This document shows positions 53,556 through 64,000 of a stretch of DNA of 64,000 nucleotides, one piece after another (position 1 is the first letter of the stretch; each line of letters begins with the position of its first letter). Made by a program: the position numbers and the translations under genes. The stretch is taken from positions 62,001-126,000 of the forward strand of contig NZ_BMQM01000009.1 of the NCBI RefSeq assembly GCF_014648115.1, written 5' to 3'. The notes under the pieces are model-generated. The model did not search any database. It was given only the letters and a program-made list of their open reading frames with translations, and had not been told where the DNA came from. The DNA is from Deinococcus seoulensis. GTDB taxonomy: Bacteria > Deinococcota > Deinococci > Deinococcales > Deinococcaceae.

Positions 53556-54811
53556 GGCCTGCCCACCCGTTCGCCCGGCGCCGCTTCACCCTGCGCGGCG
53601 CTGGGGTGCGTGGCGCCGCGCAGGCGGGCGGCGAACCACGCGGCCTGCCCGTCCAGTTCGGCGGCCGTCTCGCCCAGCAGCATCAGGCCGGCGCGGTCGG
53701 TGCCGCCCCAGGGGGCCGCGTGCGAGATCAGCATCGGCACGGCGCGGCCCTCCTGCCAGCCTTCGAGCAGCACGCCGCTGAGGGTGTCGGGCGCGCAGGT
53801 GCTGGTCAGGATCTCCAGCCGCGCCTGAAGCCCGTGCGCCCGCAGGGCCGGTCCCAGCAGCGCAGCCAGCGTTCCGCCGGTCAGGCGGGGATTCACCTCG
53901 GCCACCAGCAGGGGCGCCCCCGCGCCGGGGTCCATCAGGTCCACGCCCAGCACGCCCCGGAATCCCCGCGCGGCGCAGGCGAGCGCCACTTCCGCTCCCA
54001 GCGCGGCGCACCCGGCCTCACGCGCCAGCGGGCGGAGCTCCACACCGCTGAAACGCGCGCCGACCAGCCGCTGCACCGTCACGCCCAGCACGGTCACGTC
54101 GCCCGGACCGCGCACCGCCACCTGCACGCTCGGACTGGATTCCAGATGCAACCGGGTTTCCAGTACCAGCGGCGCGCCCGCCGGGTAGCGCGCGGCAGCC
54201 TCGGCAGCCTCCTGCGGGTCCGCGCAGAAGACCACGTCCGCCCCGCCACCCGTGGGCGCGAAACTGGCCTTCACGACCACCGCGCCGCCCAGCTCGGCGG
54301 CGACCGCGCGCACGGCGTCCGGTTCGTTGGGCGTCACCCGGCGCGGCGGCAGGCAGGCCGTCAGCGCCGAGAGCCGCGCCTTGTCCGCCAGTTCCGTCAG
54401 CAGGTCCGGCGGCAGCGCCGCGTCACGCGCTGCCAGGTCTGCCGGATGCTGAGGGAACATCGTCACCAGCGGCCCGAACTCGCCGCGCAGGGTCCGCAGC
54501 GCCTCCCGGTACGACGCGCGGTCCCGGTACGTCACGACCCGCGCCGGCAACTCGAAACCCACCTGCCGGAACAACCGGGCCTGTTGCGGCGTCCACGCGC
54601 TCTCGTGCGCGGCCAGTCCCAGCCCGCCCATCAGCTGGTTCGTGCCGCCCAGTCCCAGATCGGTGTGCAGGTCGCTGCGACCGAACAGCGGATTCTCGAA
54701 CGGCAACCGGTACGTGACCGCGCCCCCCGGCAGCACGTCTGCCGGACGCAGCGACAGGGACGGACGGAACGGGCGGCGCGCGGCAGGGAACGGCGAAACA
54801 GGGTGCGTCAA
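53552..54811 (-). CDS. ATP-grasp ligase of unknown substrate
   Basis: A 419-residue ATP-grasp protein. An N-terminal pre-ATP-grasp region (about 1-130) is followed by VVVKASFAPTGGGADVVF (ATP-binding Lys and Gly loop), VLETRLHLESSPSVQV, and the Mg site GVLGVDLMDPGAGAPLLVAEVNPRLTGGTLAALL (ExN). The R-L-T-G end is characteristic of amino-acid or peptide-ligating members. C-terminal part about 350-419 has no match I can name. It pairs with an MFS exporter, suggesting a dipeptide or modified amino acid is made and exported. No peptide precursor gene is seen. Confidence 0.7.
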   Translation of the reverse strand: MTHPVSPFPAARRPFRPSLSLRPADVLPGGAVTYRLPFENPLFGRSDLHTDLGLGGTNQLMGGLGLAAHESAWTPQQARLFRQVGFELPARVVTYRDRASYREALRTLRGEFGPLVTMFPQHPADLAARDAALPPDLLTELADKARLSALTACLPPRRVTPNEPDAVRAVAAELGGAVVVKASFAPTGGGADVVFCADPQEAAEAAARYPAGAPLVLETRLHLESSPSVQVAVRGPGDVTVLGVTVQRLVGARFSGVELRPLAREAGCAALGAEVALACAARGFRGVLGVDLMDPGAGAPLLVAEVNPRLTGGTLAALLGPALRAHGLQARLEILTSTCAPDTLSGVLLEGWQEGRAVPMLISHAAPWGGTDRAGLMLLGETAAELDGQAAWFAARLRGATHPSAAQGEAAPGERVGRP

Positions 54812-54921
54812 GACATCACTCCCGGAAGGTAGCTGGGGCGGAGGCGCGCGGGTCAGTCAGCCCGCCCGGGCCTGGGCCCGACCGGACTCGGACACGACGG
54901 AACGTGAACGGAACTGCGTGC

Positions 54922-54950
54922 AGTATTCCCGTCCGCTCCCCGACTGTCGA
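54922..54950 (-). promoter_or_regulatory. Candidate promoter of the ATP-grasp/MFS pair
   Basis: On the minus strand TCGACA (54945-54950) and AATACT (54922-54927) are spaced 17 nt, 111 nt before the ATP-grasp start. The remainder of the 213-bp gap contains CCCGGGCCTGGGCCCG and GGGTCAGTCAGCCC repeats that could form hairpins. Confidence 0.35.
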
Positions 54951-55024
54951 GCAGAAATGACCATCCGCGCCCACAGCCCACGTTGTCCGGCCAGTCGCTT
55001 CCGGCCACCCTCATCCTGCTGCTG

Positions 55025-55570
55025 TCAGGCCGGGCTGTTCCCGCCCGTGCCGCCCTCGTGTGTGTCGCCCTCGTTGGGTTCGCTTTCCTGCGGGTCGCTG
55101 CCTCCGGCGAGGCCGGGCAGGTCGCCGCCGGTGAAGCGTTTGGTGAGCCACCGGTCGAAGCGGGCCATGTTGTTCGCCTGCCGCTCGAAGGCGGCGTTGA
55201 TGGCGCGCAGGCGGGTGTGCAGCGCTTTCAGGCGCGTGTCGTCGAGGGGAATGTCGGCGCGGGTCCAGTCGCGGCGGTAGTGGCCGTGGATGTCGTGCGT
55301 GGCGCGGCGCAGGATGACCATGTCCCGCGCCTCCTCCAGGGTCATGCCGAGGGCGCGCAGGTCGATCAGGTCGCGCAGGAGCCGCAGCGAGTACGGGCCG
55401 TACAGCGCCCGGCCGGATGCGGTCACCTGATCGGGTGTCAGGAGGTGCAGTTCGGCGTAGTGCATGACGGTGCGGCGGGTGACACCGGCCTCGCGGGCCA
55501 GTTCGGCGGTCGTGTAGAAGGTCGGGGCGGGTTGGGGCGCGGCGGGCTGGGTTGGGGCTGGGTCGGTCAC
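55025..55570 (-). CDS. MerR-family regulator, probable control of acyl-CoA genes
   Basis: A 181-residue protein. The MerR HTH (about 17-90) reads FYTTAELAREAGVTRRTVMHYAELHLLTPDQVTASGRALYGPYSLRLLRDLIDLRALGMTLEEARDMV. A coiled region to about 145 and an acidic Gly/Glu tail follow; no metal-binding cysteines are seen, so it is not a metal sensor. It is downstream of the quinone oxidoreductase and 1 kb from acyl-CoA dehydrogenase genes whose promoters share ACGT-type palindromes, matching the LiuR type of MerR regulator (branched-chain acyl-CoA use). That assignment is an inference. Confidence 0.78.
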   Translation of the reverse strand: MTDPAPTQPAAPQPAPTFYTTAELAREAGVTRRTVMHYAELHLLTPDQVTASGRALYGPYSLRLLRDLIDLRALGMTLEEARDMVILRRATHDIHGHYRRDWTRADIPLDDTRLKALHTRLRAINAAFERQANNMARFDRWLTKRFTGGDLPGLAGGSDPQESEPNEGDTHEGGTGGNSPA

Positions 55571-56541
55571 GGCGTGATGATCACTTTACCGGTCACTCGG
55601 CGTTCCAGCAGGTCGCGCATGGCGCGCGGGCCGTCCTCCAGGGAGTAGCGTTCGCTGACCAGGGGGCGCACCGTGCCGTCCATGACCCATCCGGCCAGCC
55701 GGGCGAGGTTGCGGGCGTTTCCGGCGGGGTCGCGGCGCGCGAACTCGCCCCAGAACACACCCACGACCGACGCGCCCTTCAGGAGCGGCAGGTTCAGCGG
55801 CAGGCGCGGAATCTCGCCGCCCGCGAAGCCGATCACGAGGTACCGGCCGCCCCACGCGATGCTGCGGAAGGCACTCTCGGCCCAGCGGTCACCGACGGGG
55901 TCGAGGATCACGTCCACGCCCTGTTTGCCGGTCAATGCTTTCAGGGCGTCTTTCAGGTCGGCCTGTTCGTAGTTGATGACCTCGTCCGCGCCGTGCTGGC
56001 GGGCCAGTTCGAGTTTCTCGTCGGTGCTGGCGGCGGCGATCACGCGCGCGCCGAGCGCCTTGCCGATCATGATGGCGGCCAGTCCCACGCCCCCGGCGGC
56101 CCCCAGGACCAGCAGCGTCTCACCGGCTTTCACCTGCCCACGGTCGATCAGGGCGTGCATGACCGTCCCGTACGCCAGGGGCAGCGTGGCGGCCACGCCG
56201 AGGTCCATGCCGTCCGGCAGGGGCATGACGGCGGCGGCCGGGGCGTTCAGGTGCGTGGCGAACGCGCCGGTGCCCGTGAACGCCGCGACCCGCTGGCCCA
56301 CGCTCAGGCCGCGCACGCCCTCACCGACGGCGGTGATGACCCCGGCGGCCTCCGCGCCCGGCGTGAACGGCAGCGGCGGGCGCACCTGATACTGGCCCAT
56401 GACCATCAGCGCGTCCGGGTAGTTCACCCCGGCGGCGTGCACCTCGATGGTCACCTCGCCGGGCGCGGGGGCGGGGGTGGGCGTGTCGAGGACGGTCAGG
56501 GTTTCGGGCTGGTCGAAGGCGGTGCAGGTCAGGGCGCGCAT
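55567..56541 (-). CDS. Zinc-free NADPH:quinone oxidoreductase (MDR family)
   Basis: A 324-residue MDR enzyme of the QOR group. Marks: MRALTCTAFDQPETL start, AAGVNYPDALMVMGQYQ, GAEAAGVITAVGEGV, TLPLAYGTVMHALIDRGQ, NADPH-binding LLVLGAAGGVGLAAIMIGKALGARVIAAAST, GADEVINY and LDPVGDRWAESAFRS. Catalytic zinc cysteines are absent. ATG 56541 (CTGGAGGAACCCCC upstream) is preferred to 56595. Likely an acryloyl-CoA-type or quinone reductase. It leads the minus-strand pair with merR, overlapping it by 4 nt. Confidence 0.82.
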   Translation of the reverse strand: MRALTCTAFDQPETLTVLDTPTPAPAPGEVTIEVHAAGVNYPDALMVMGQYQVRPPLPFTPGAEAAGVITAVGEGVRGLSVGQRVAAFTGTGAFATHLNAPAAAVMPLPDGMDLGVAATLPLAYGTVMHALIDRGQVKAGETLLVLGAAGGVGLAAIMIGKALGARVIAAASTDEKLELARQHGADEVINYEQADLKDALKALTGKQGVDVILDPVGDRWAESAFRSIAWGGRYLVIGFAGGEIPRLPLNLPLLKGASVVGVFWGEFARRDPAGNARNLARLAGWVMDGTVRPLVSERYSLEDGPRAMRDLLERRVTGKVIITP

Positions 56542-56593
56542 GGGGGTTCCTCCAGGGGAAAGGGGCTTGGGGGTGGGTTGAGGCTGTGCGTCC

Positions 56594-56654
56594 ATCTTAA
56601 GCCAACTTGACGCACACGTTCAAAGTTGACGTGCACGTTCACGGTCGGTAGGCT
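56594..56654. promoter_or_regulatory. Divergent promoters of qor-merR and acyl-CoA dehydrogenase with paired operators
   Basis: Plus strand: TTGACG (56626-56631), 17 nt, TAGGCT (56649-56654). Minus strand: TTGAAC (56618-56623), 18 nt, TAAGAT (56594-56599). Between them two 19-bp direct repeats TTGACGCACACGTTCAAAG (56607-56625) and TTGACGTGCACGTTCACGG (56626-56644) match at 15 of 19 positions; the second holds the palindrome ACGTGCACGT. A MerR-type protein bound here would contact both promoters. Confidence 0.7.
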
Positions 56655-56745
56655 CTGGGTATCCACAGACGCGCGGGGCAGCCCCGACCGGCGGAGCCCG
56701 CCCGCCCCACCTTCCACCCTTCCCTGTACCCGAGGAGCGACCCGC

Positions 56746-58542
<1,797 letters not shown>

Positions 58543-58676
58543 CGGCCACTCGCTTCGCTGCGCGCCCTGCACCCGGTTCCGTGCGGGTGGGAGAGGTCCG
58601 TTCCCGGCTGGGGGCGTGCCTCCGTGCCTGGGTGCGCAGCCGACCCCGCCCGTAGAACTTCCGCGTGCGTACAAAA

Positions 58677-58706
58677 TTGACGTTCACGTAAACTTTCGAT
58701 TATGCT
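58677..58706 (+). promoter_or_regulatory. Promoter of the SDR-MaoC-thioesterase operon with ACGT operator
   Basis: TTGACG (58677-58682) and TATGCT (58701-58706) are spaced 18 nt. TTGACGTTCACGTAAA (58677-58692) is a near-palindrome whose core ACGTTCACGT matches the operator at the 56607-56644 promoters. The 257-bp gap upstream also has a CACCCG/CGGGTG stem (about 58569-58589) after the acyl-CoA dehydrogenase stop. Confidence 0.65.
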
Positions 58707-58799
58707 GGGCTGGTCACCCAACCCACCCTCACCCGGCCACCCGGCCGACCCCCTCCCGGTCAGACCTCCCCGTCAGACCCACCAGTCCAAGGAGTCCAC

Positions 58800-59576
58800 A
58801 TGTCCCTGAACGACCTGTTCAACCTCAGCGGCCGCGTCGCCCTGATCACCGGCGGCAGCCGCGGCCTGGGCCTTCAGATCGCCGAGGCGCTCGGCGAGTA
58901 CGGCGCCACCGTCGTCCTGACCGCCCGCAAACAGCACGAACTCGACGAGGCAAAAACCCACCTTTCAGCCCTGGGCATCACCGCGCACGTGTACGCCAAC
59001 GACCTCGGCGCCTTCGACACCATCGACCCCCTCGTGGAACGCATCCACGCCGAGGTCGGCCCGATCGACATCCTCGTGAACAACGCCGGGGCCACCTGGG
59101 GCTCACCCACCGTGGATCACCCGCTCGAAGCGTGGATGAAGGTCATGAACGTCAACGTGAACGGCCTGTTCCTGATCACCCAGAGCGTCCTGAAACGCTG
59201 CATGCTGCCCGCCGGGAAGGGCCGCATCGTGAACGTCGCCTCGGTCGCCGGCCTCCAGGGCAACGACCCCCGCATGGCCCCCACCGTCGCGTACAACACC
59301 AGCAAGGGCGCCGTCGTGAACTTCACCCGCGCCCTGGCCGCCGAGATGGCCGACAAGGGCGTCACCGTGAACAGCATCTGCCCCGGTTACTTCCCCACCA
59401 AGATGACCAAGGGCACCCTGGCGTACGGCGAGCAGAGCATCCTGGAATCCACGCCCATGCACCGCCTCGGCACCGACCAGGACCTCAAGGGCCTTGCGCT
59501 GCTGCTGTCCAGCGACGCCAGCGCCTACATGACCGGCCAGAACATCGCCGTGGACGGCGGCGCCGGCGTCGTATGA
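58800..59576 (+). CDS. SDR-family oxidoreductase
   Basis: A 258-residue classical short-chain dehydrogenase: TGGSRGLGLQIAEALG cofactor loop, VNNAGATWGS, VASVAGLQ, and the catalytic Y-x-x-x-K in VAYNTSKGAVVNF, closing with GQNIAVDGGAGVV. Resembles gluconate 5-dehydrogenase/3-oxoacyl-ACP reductase types, so with MaoC and thioesterase neighbours it may act on hydroxyacyl-CoA. ATGA overlap with the MaoC gene. An AAGGAG site precedes the ATG. Confidence 0.85.
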   Translation: MSLNDLFNLSGRVALITGGSRGLGLQIAEALGEYGATVVLTARKQHELDEAKTHLSALGITAHVYANDLGAFDTIDPLVERIHAEVGPIDILVNNAGATWGSPTVDHPLEAWMKVMNVNVNGLFLITQSVLKRCMLPAGKGRIVNVASVAGLQGNDPRMAPTVAYNTSKGAVVNFTRALAAEMADKGVTVNSICPGYFPTKMTKGTLAYGEQSILESTPMHRLGTDQDLKGLALLLSSDASAYMTGQNIAVDGGAGVV

Positions 59577-60040
59577 CCGCCCCCGCCGGAATCCGGCCGG
59601 ACGAGCTGGCCGCGCACGTCGGGCAGGAAGTCGCGCTGTCCGACTGGATCACCGTCGACCAGACCCGCATCGACGCCTTCGCGCACGCCACCGGCGACCA
59701 CCAGTTCATTCACGTGGACCCTGAACGCGCCGCGCAGGGACCGTTCGGCGGGACCATCGCCCACGGCTTCCTGACCCTCTCGCTGCTGGCCGGGGAGTTC
59801 ATGACCCACGGCGGCGCCCCCCACATCGACGGTGGGCGCATGACCGTCAACTACGGTCTGAACCGCGTGCGCTTCATCGCCCCCGTCCGCGCCGGGGCAC
59901 GCCTGCGCAACCGCGCCGTCCTCCAGTCCGCCGAACCCGGCCAGGGCTTCGTGCAGATCACGGTCGCCAACACCATCGAGATCGAAGGCGCCGACAAGCC
60001 CGCCTGCACCGCCGAGAGCGTCTTCCGGGTGTACCTGTGA
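59573..60040 (+). CDS. MaoC-like (R)-enoyl-CoA hydratase
   Basis: A 155-residue single hotdog protein. The MaoC signature is ATGDHQFIHVDPERAAQGPFGGTIAHGFLTLSLL, with the Asp-His dyad (D-x-x-x-x-H) intact. It adds water to trans-2-enoyl-CoA giving the (R)-3-hydroxyacyl-CoA that the upstream SDR could oxidise. It overlaps the SDR and the thioesterase genes by 4 nt each. Confidence 0.85.
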   Translation: MTAPAGIRPDELAAHVGQEVALSDWITVDQTRIDAFAHATGDHQFIHVDPERAAQGPFGGTIAHGFLTLSLLAGEFMTHGGAPHIDGGRMTVNYGLNRVRFIAPVRAGARLRNRAVLQSAEPGQGFVQITVANTIEIEGADKPACTAESVFRVYL

Positions 60041-60462
60041 CCGGTGCTCCCGCCGACATGCTCGCCATGGCGCAGGGCGTGCTGGACGCCCAGCCGTTCA
60101 GCACCCTGGTGGGCGCCCGCGCGACCCGCTTCACGCCCGACGGGGTCGAGGTGAGCCTCGCGCTGCGGCCCGACCTGACGCAGCATCACGGCTTCGCGCA
60201 CGGCGGCCTCCAGGCGACCCTGGCCGATATCACCCTGACGTTCATGGGGGCCGCCGTGCTGGGCCCCAGCGTCCTGACGAGCGAGTTCAAGATCAACTTC
60301 CTGCGGCCCGCGCAGGGCGACACCCTGATCGGGCGCGGCACGGTGCTCAGCGCCGGGAAACGGCAGGCCGTGACCCGCTGCGACATCTACGCCACGCAGG
60401 GCGGGCAGGAGAAACTGGTCGCCACGGCGCTGGGCACCATCGCCCGCGCGGACGTGCCGTGA
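60037..60462 (+). CDS. PaaI-type hotdog thioesterase
   Basis: A 141-residue PaaI/4HBT protein: [35 protein letters not shown] has the HGG-x-x-x-x-x-A core (catalytic Asp in LADIT). It hydrolyses acyl-CoA esters, perhaps to recycle CoA when an intermediate accumulates. GTG start, 4-nt overlaps on both sides. Confidence 0.8.
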   Translation: MTGAPADMLAMAQGVLDAQPFSTLVGARATRFTPDGVEVSLALRPDLTQHHGFAHGGLQATLADITLTFMGAAVLGPSVLTSEFKINFLRPAQGDTLIGRGTVLSAGKRQAVTRCDIYATQGGQEKLVATALGTIARADVP

Positions 60463-60799
60463 AGATCGGCGCCGTCTACACCCTGGAGCGGGGCGCAGAG
60501 GTCCTGGGCACCCTGACTGTCACGGACACCGGACCGTTCGCCGTGGACGCCACCTTCGATCCCACGCCCGCCTTCGACCCGTACCGGGTTCTGTTCGACG
60601 AGGACGCCCGCTACGCGCACCTGATCGCGCAGGACGACGACCCCGCGCTGCTGGAACAGGCCGGGGCGATCCAGGAGAGCCTGCTGGCCCTGAACCTCGT
60701 GCTGCGCGGCGACGGGAACACCGGGTACCGCACCTTTCTGATCAGCATCGAGGGCGGCAGCGCCAGCTTCCGCCCCCTGACTCCCGAGGAGGAACCCCT

Positions 60800-60803
<4 letters not shown>
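60459..60803 (+). CDS. Hypothetical protein in the beta-oxidation-like operon
   Basis: A 114-residue soluble protein with no motif I can name. It is acidic, without signal peptide, helices or cysteines; it starts [56 protein letters not shown], followed by a helix-like [17 protein letters not shown]. Its GTG overlaps the thioesterase stop and its TGA the next ATG, so it is co-translated with fatty-acid genes and is probably real. Function unknown. Confidence 0.7.
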
Positions 60804-62032
<1,229 letters not shown>

Positions 62033-62038
62033 AGGCGG

Positions 62039-62251
62039 ATGAAGGTCAGTCTGAAGACGGTGTCCGGGGAGCGGGTGCTGTTTCTACCCGAGAGCCTGGG
62101 AGAGGCCTACGAGCCGGGACGCGTCGTGGAGCTGGTTCCGGTGATCGGTGGCGTGAAGGTCCGACCTGTCGGTCTCACGTTCACCGAGGCGGCAACCCGG
62201 CTGTTCACTGAGAAGTCCGATCTTCTGCAACGCCTCGGTGACGGCGAGTGA
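62039..62251 (+). CDS. Small AbrB/SpoVT-like protein, orphan antitoxin candidate
   Basis: A 70-residue protein: MKVSLKTVSGERVLFLPESLGEAYEPGRVVELVPVIGGVKVRPVGLTF..., a pattern of short beta strands (about 1-45) resembling an AbrB/MazE swapped-hairpin barrel, followed by an acidic helix. It starts 6 nt after the dehydrogenase stop with GGCGG upstream and ends in an inverted repeat. Its lower G+C and separate function suggest a late arrival. No toxin gene follows; an ATG frame at 62299 is not convincing. The fold assignment is tentative. Confidence 0.55.
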   Translation: MKVSLKTVSGERVLFLPESLGEAYEPGRVVELVPVIGGVKVRPVGLTFTEAATRLFTEKSDLLQRLGDGE

Positions 62252-62271
62252 CAGGGATCAGGTACCCTGTC
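62250..62271 (+). terminator. Hairpin at the end of the small orphan gene
   Basis: GACAGGG (62250-62256) and CCCTGTC (62265-62271) are perfect 7-bp arms with an 8-nt loop, overlapping the TGA. A 133-bp stretch to 62404 follows; it has a GAGGAG ribosome site for the next gene but no clear promoter, and a lower-GC tract (about 62290-62400) that I cannot assign. Confidence 0.55.
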
Positions 62272-62404
62272 GTCATCTGTAGTTAAACCGCGTGGGACAT
62301 GAAGCCGGAAGAGGCTGTCGAGGCAGTGACCGAGCGTTACGGCTGCTCTTCACTGACCAGCAGGTTGCTGGGACATCGATTCAACAACACTGAGGAGCGA
62401 AACC

Positions 62405-63220
62405 ATGGAATTCAACGGAAAAGTGATTGTGGTGACGGGAGCGGCGTCCGGGATCGGGCTGGCGCTGGCGCAGCGGTTCGTGAAGGAGGGCGCGGTGGTC
62501 GTGGCGTCCGACCGGAACGCGGAGGTCGGCGCGCAGAAGGCGGCCGAGATGGGCGCGCGGTTCCTGCCGGCCGACATCGGGCAGGAGGCGGGCGTCAAGG
62601 GCCTGATCGACGACGTGCTGGCCAACGAGGGCCGCATCGACCTGCTGTGCTCGAACGCCGGGATCGCCATCGGGGAAGGGCCGGAAACGAGTGACAAGCA
62701 CTGGGACCTGATTCACCGCGTGAACGTGATGAGTCATGTGTGGGCGGCCCGTCACGTGCTGCCGCACATGCTGGAGCGCGGCGAGGGGTACCTGCTGAAC
62801 ACGGCGTCGGCGGCGGGCCTGCTGACCGAACTGCACTCCGCGCCGTACGCCGTGACCAAGCACGCGGCGCTGGCGTTCGCGGAGTGGCTGGCGATCACGT
62901 ACGGTGACCGGGGCATCAAGGTCGCCGCGCTGTGCCCGGAGGGCGTGTGGACGCCCATGATCCAGAACGCGCCGCTGCTTCAGCAGACCGCGATCACCAC
63001 CGACGAACTGGTCGAGAAGACCCTGGAAGTCCTGCGCGCCGACGGCTTCCTGGTGACCACGCACCCGAGCACCCTGAAGTCCTTCCAGAACAAGGCGAAC
63101 AACTACGAGGAGTGGATAAGCAAGATGCGCCACCTGCGCGGCAAGGCCATGAAGCTGCTGGAGGGTCAGGCGTTCGCGGCGCAACCCGACGCGGGCCACC
63201 CGGAGGAGTCGCGGGCGTGA
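62405..63220 (+). CDS. SDR-family oxidoreductase (second)
   Basis: A 271-residue short-chain dehydrogenase: TGAASGIGLALAQRF cofactor loop, CSNAGIAIG, NTASAAGLL, and the catalytic Y-x-x-x-K in SAPYAVTKHAALAF, followed by VAALCPEGVWTPMIQ. The C-terminal extension (about 215-271) is longer than usual. Its TGA overlaps the kinase GTG. GAGGAG precedes the ATG. Role likely oxidation of a hydroxyacyl or alcohol intermediate next to acyl-CoA genes; not proven. Confidence 0.82.
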   Translation: MEFNGKVIVVTGAASGIGLALAQRFVKEGAVVVASDRNAEVGAQKAAEMGARFLPADIGQEAGVKGLIDDVLANEGRIDLLCSNAGIAIGEGPETSDKHWDLIHRVNVMSHVWAARHVLPHMLERGEGYLLNTASAAGLLTELHSAPYAVTKHAALAFAEWLAITYGDRGIKVAALCPEGVWTPMIQNAPLLQQTAITTDELVEKTLEVLRADGFLVTTHPSTLKSFQNKANNYEEWISKMRHLRGKAMKLLEGQAFAAQPDAGHPEESRA

Positions 63221-64000
63221 CCCGACCCGAGACGGCCCCGGTCCGGCCGGGCGAGGAACTGCCGCTGGACGCGCTGCGTGAAGCCATGCGCGGACACGTG
63301 TCGGGCGACGTGGACGACCTGAGTGTCGAGCAGTTCCCCGGCGGGTTCTCGAACCTGACGTACCTCGTGCGGGCGGGCGATCCGGCGCGGGGCGGGCAGG
63401 AGTACGTGCTGCGCCGCGCGCCGCTGGGGCCGGTCCCGAAGGGTGCGCACGACATGACCCGTGAGGCGCACCTGCTGGAGAAGATTCACCCGGTCCTGCC
63501 GGTCGCGCCCCGCCCGGCGCTGATCGTGGAGGACCCGGCCGTGATCGGCTCGCCGTTCTACCTGATGGAACGCCGCCACGGCACGGTGGTCCGCACGCGC
63601 CTGCCGGCCGAGTACCGGGACCTTCCGGATGCGGCGCGGCGCATGTCCGGCGCACTGGCCGATACCCTGGCGGACCTGCACGCGGTGGATATCGACGCGG
63701 CGGGCCTGCGCGAGATCGGCAAGCCCGAGGGCTTCAACGCGCGGCAGGTGGCAGGCTGGGCCGGGCGCTGGCGGCGCGCACGCGAGGCGCTGCGGGACAC
63801 GGGTGACCTGCCCTCCCAGGCGGACCTGCGCGACGAACTGGTAATCGCGTGGCTGGAGGCGCACACGCCGCCCGAGAGCGCACACACGCTGGTGCACAAC
63901 GATTTCAAGCTGGACAACCTGATCCTGGACCCGGCCGATCCGGGCCGCGTGACGGCGCTGCTGGACTGGGAGATGACCACCGTGGGCGACCCGTTGGTGG
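63217..64000 (+). CDS. Phosphotransferase-family (APH/ACAD10-like) kinase, truncated by the window end
   Basis: 261 residues present, open at the edge. Marks: SVEQFPGGFSNLTYLVRAG (Gly loop), LRRAPLGPVPKGAHDMTREAHLLEKIHPVLPVAPRPALIVEDPAVIGSPFYLMER, catalytic Asp in LVHNDFKLDNLILDPADP (HxDxxxxN) and LLDWEMTTVGDPLV. ACAD10/11-type kinases phosphorylate 4-hydroxyacyl-CoAs before removal by an acyl-CoA dehydrogenase, which fits the gene set. GTG start overlapping the SDR stop. Confidence 0.85.
   Translation, partial: MTRPETAPVRPGEELPLDALREAMRGHVSGDVDDLSVEQFPGGFSNLTYLVRAGDPARGGQEYVLRRAPLGPVPKGAHDMTREAHLLEKIHPVLPVAPRPALIVEDPAVIGSPFYLMERRHGTVVRTRLPAEYRDLPDAARRMSGALADTLADLHAVDIDAAGLREIGKPEGFNARQVAGWAGRWRRAREALRDTGDLPSQADLRDELVIAWLEAHTPPESAHTLVHNDFKLDNLILDPADPGRVTALLDWEMTTVGDPLV

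Noticed and set aside
62299..62694. Frame starting MKPEEAVEAVTERYG before the second SDR
   Set aside because: The first 35 codons could be a fragment of a lost gene, but the frame then runs out of phase through the SDR and has no clear ribosome site.

Overview
The window is high-GC bacterial DNA (about 70% G+C) and almost certainly comes from a Deinococcus chromosome or megaplasmid. The marker genes are a PprA orthologue (37174-38040) with a candidate radiation/desiccation response motif, and a HucR-type urate regulator with the D. radiodurans urate-binding residues. Many genes also have a TANNNT -10 box 6-9 nt before the start codon, the leaderless layout typical of Deinococcus. No rRNA, tRNA, CRISPR array, transposase or phage gene was seen.

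Layout. 1-6437: end of urtA, urtBCDE (urea ABC importer) and a second NMT1-type ABC importer in the same run. 6467-7240: HD-GYP protein. 7505-13655: MocR/PdxR-type regulator, polar amino-acid binding protein, ornithine aminotransferase, GH42 beta-galactosidase. 13776-22889 (minus strand): malate synthase A, IclR regulator, a divergent malate synthase, allC, allB, allE and malic enzyme, a route from allantoin to glyoxylate, malate and pyruvate. 23171-29660: DeoR regulator divergent from a fructose PTS operon. 29768-32206 (minus): OHCU decarboxylase-uricase fusion, HIU hydrolase and hucR, which make allantoin from urate. 32549-44401: signalling genes (GAF-GGDEF, 5TM-GGDEF, response regulator, two divergent PAS/GAF-GGDEF-EAL proteins) mixed with ohr, a LysR regulator and pprA. 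44433-52281: RpiR regulator divergent from an N-acetylglucosamine operon (PTS EIICBA, HPr, EI, nagA, SIS deaminase). 52302-54811: MFS plus ATP-grasp pair. 55025-64000: MerR regulator and quinone oxidoreductase divergent from a beta-oxidation-like region (two acyl-CoA dehydrogenases, two SDRs, MaoC, thioesterase, kinase).

How the parts fit. Urate is turned into allantoin (uricase/UraH/OHCU decarboxylase), allantoin into ureidoglycolate (AllB, AllC, AllE) and, through a lyase not in the window, into glyoxylate and urea. Malate synthase and malic enzyme then carry glyoxylate into pyruvate. The urea importer and the NMT1-type importer fit a nitrogen-scavenging theme. The fructose and GlcNAc PTS operons each encode their own EI and HPr.

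The most notable non-coding signals are: (1) a structured dispersed repeat (five copies) whose ends supply start or stop codons of neighbouring genes; (2) one operator sequence in both divergent promoters of the RpiR/nag locus; (3) a HucR-like operator just downstream of a strong promoter for the uricase operon; (4) ACGT-type operators shared by the acyl-CoA genes and the MerR/qor operon; (5) an 11-unit heptamer tandem repeat running through the malic enzyme stop codon.
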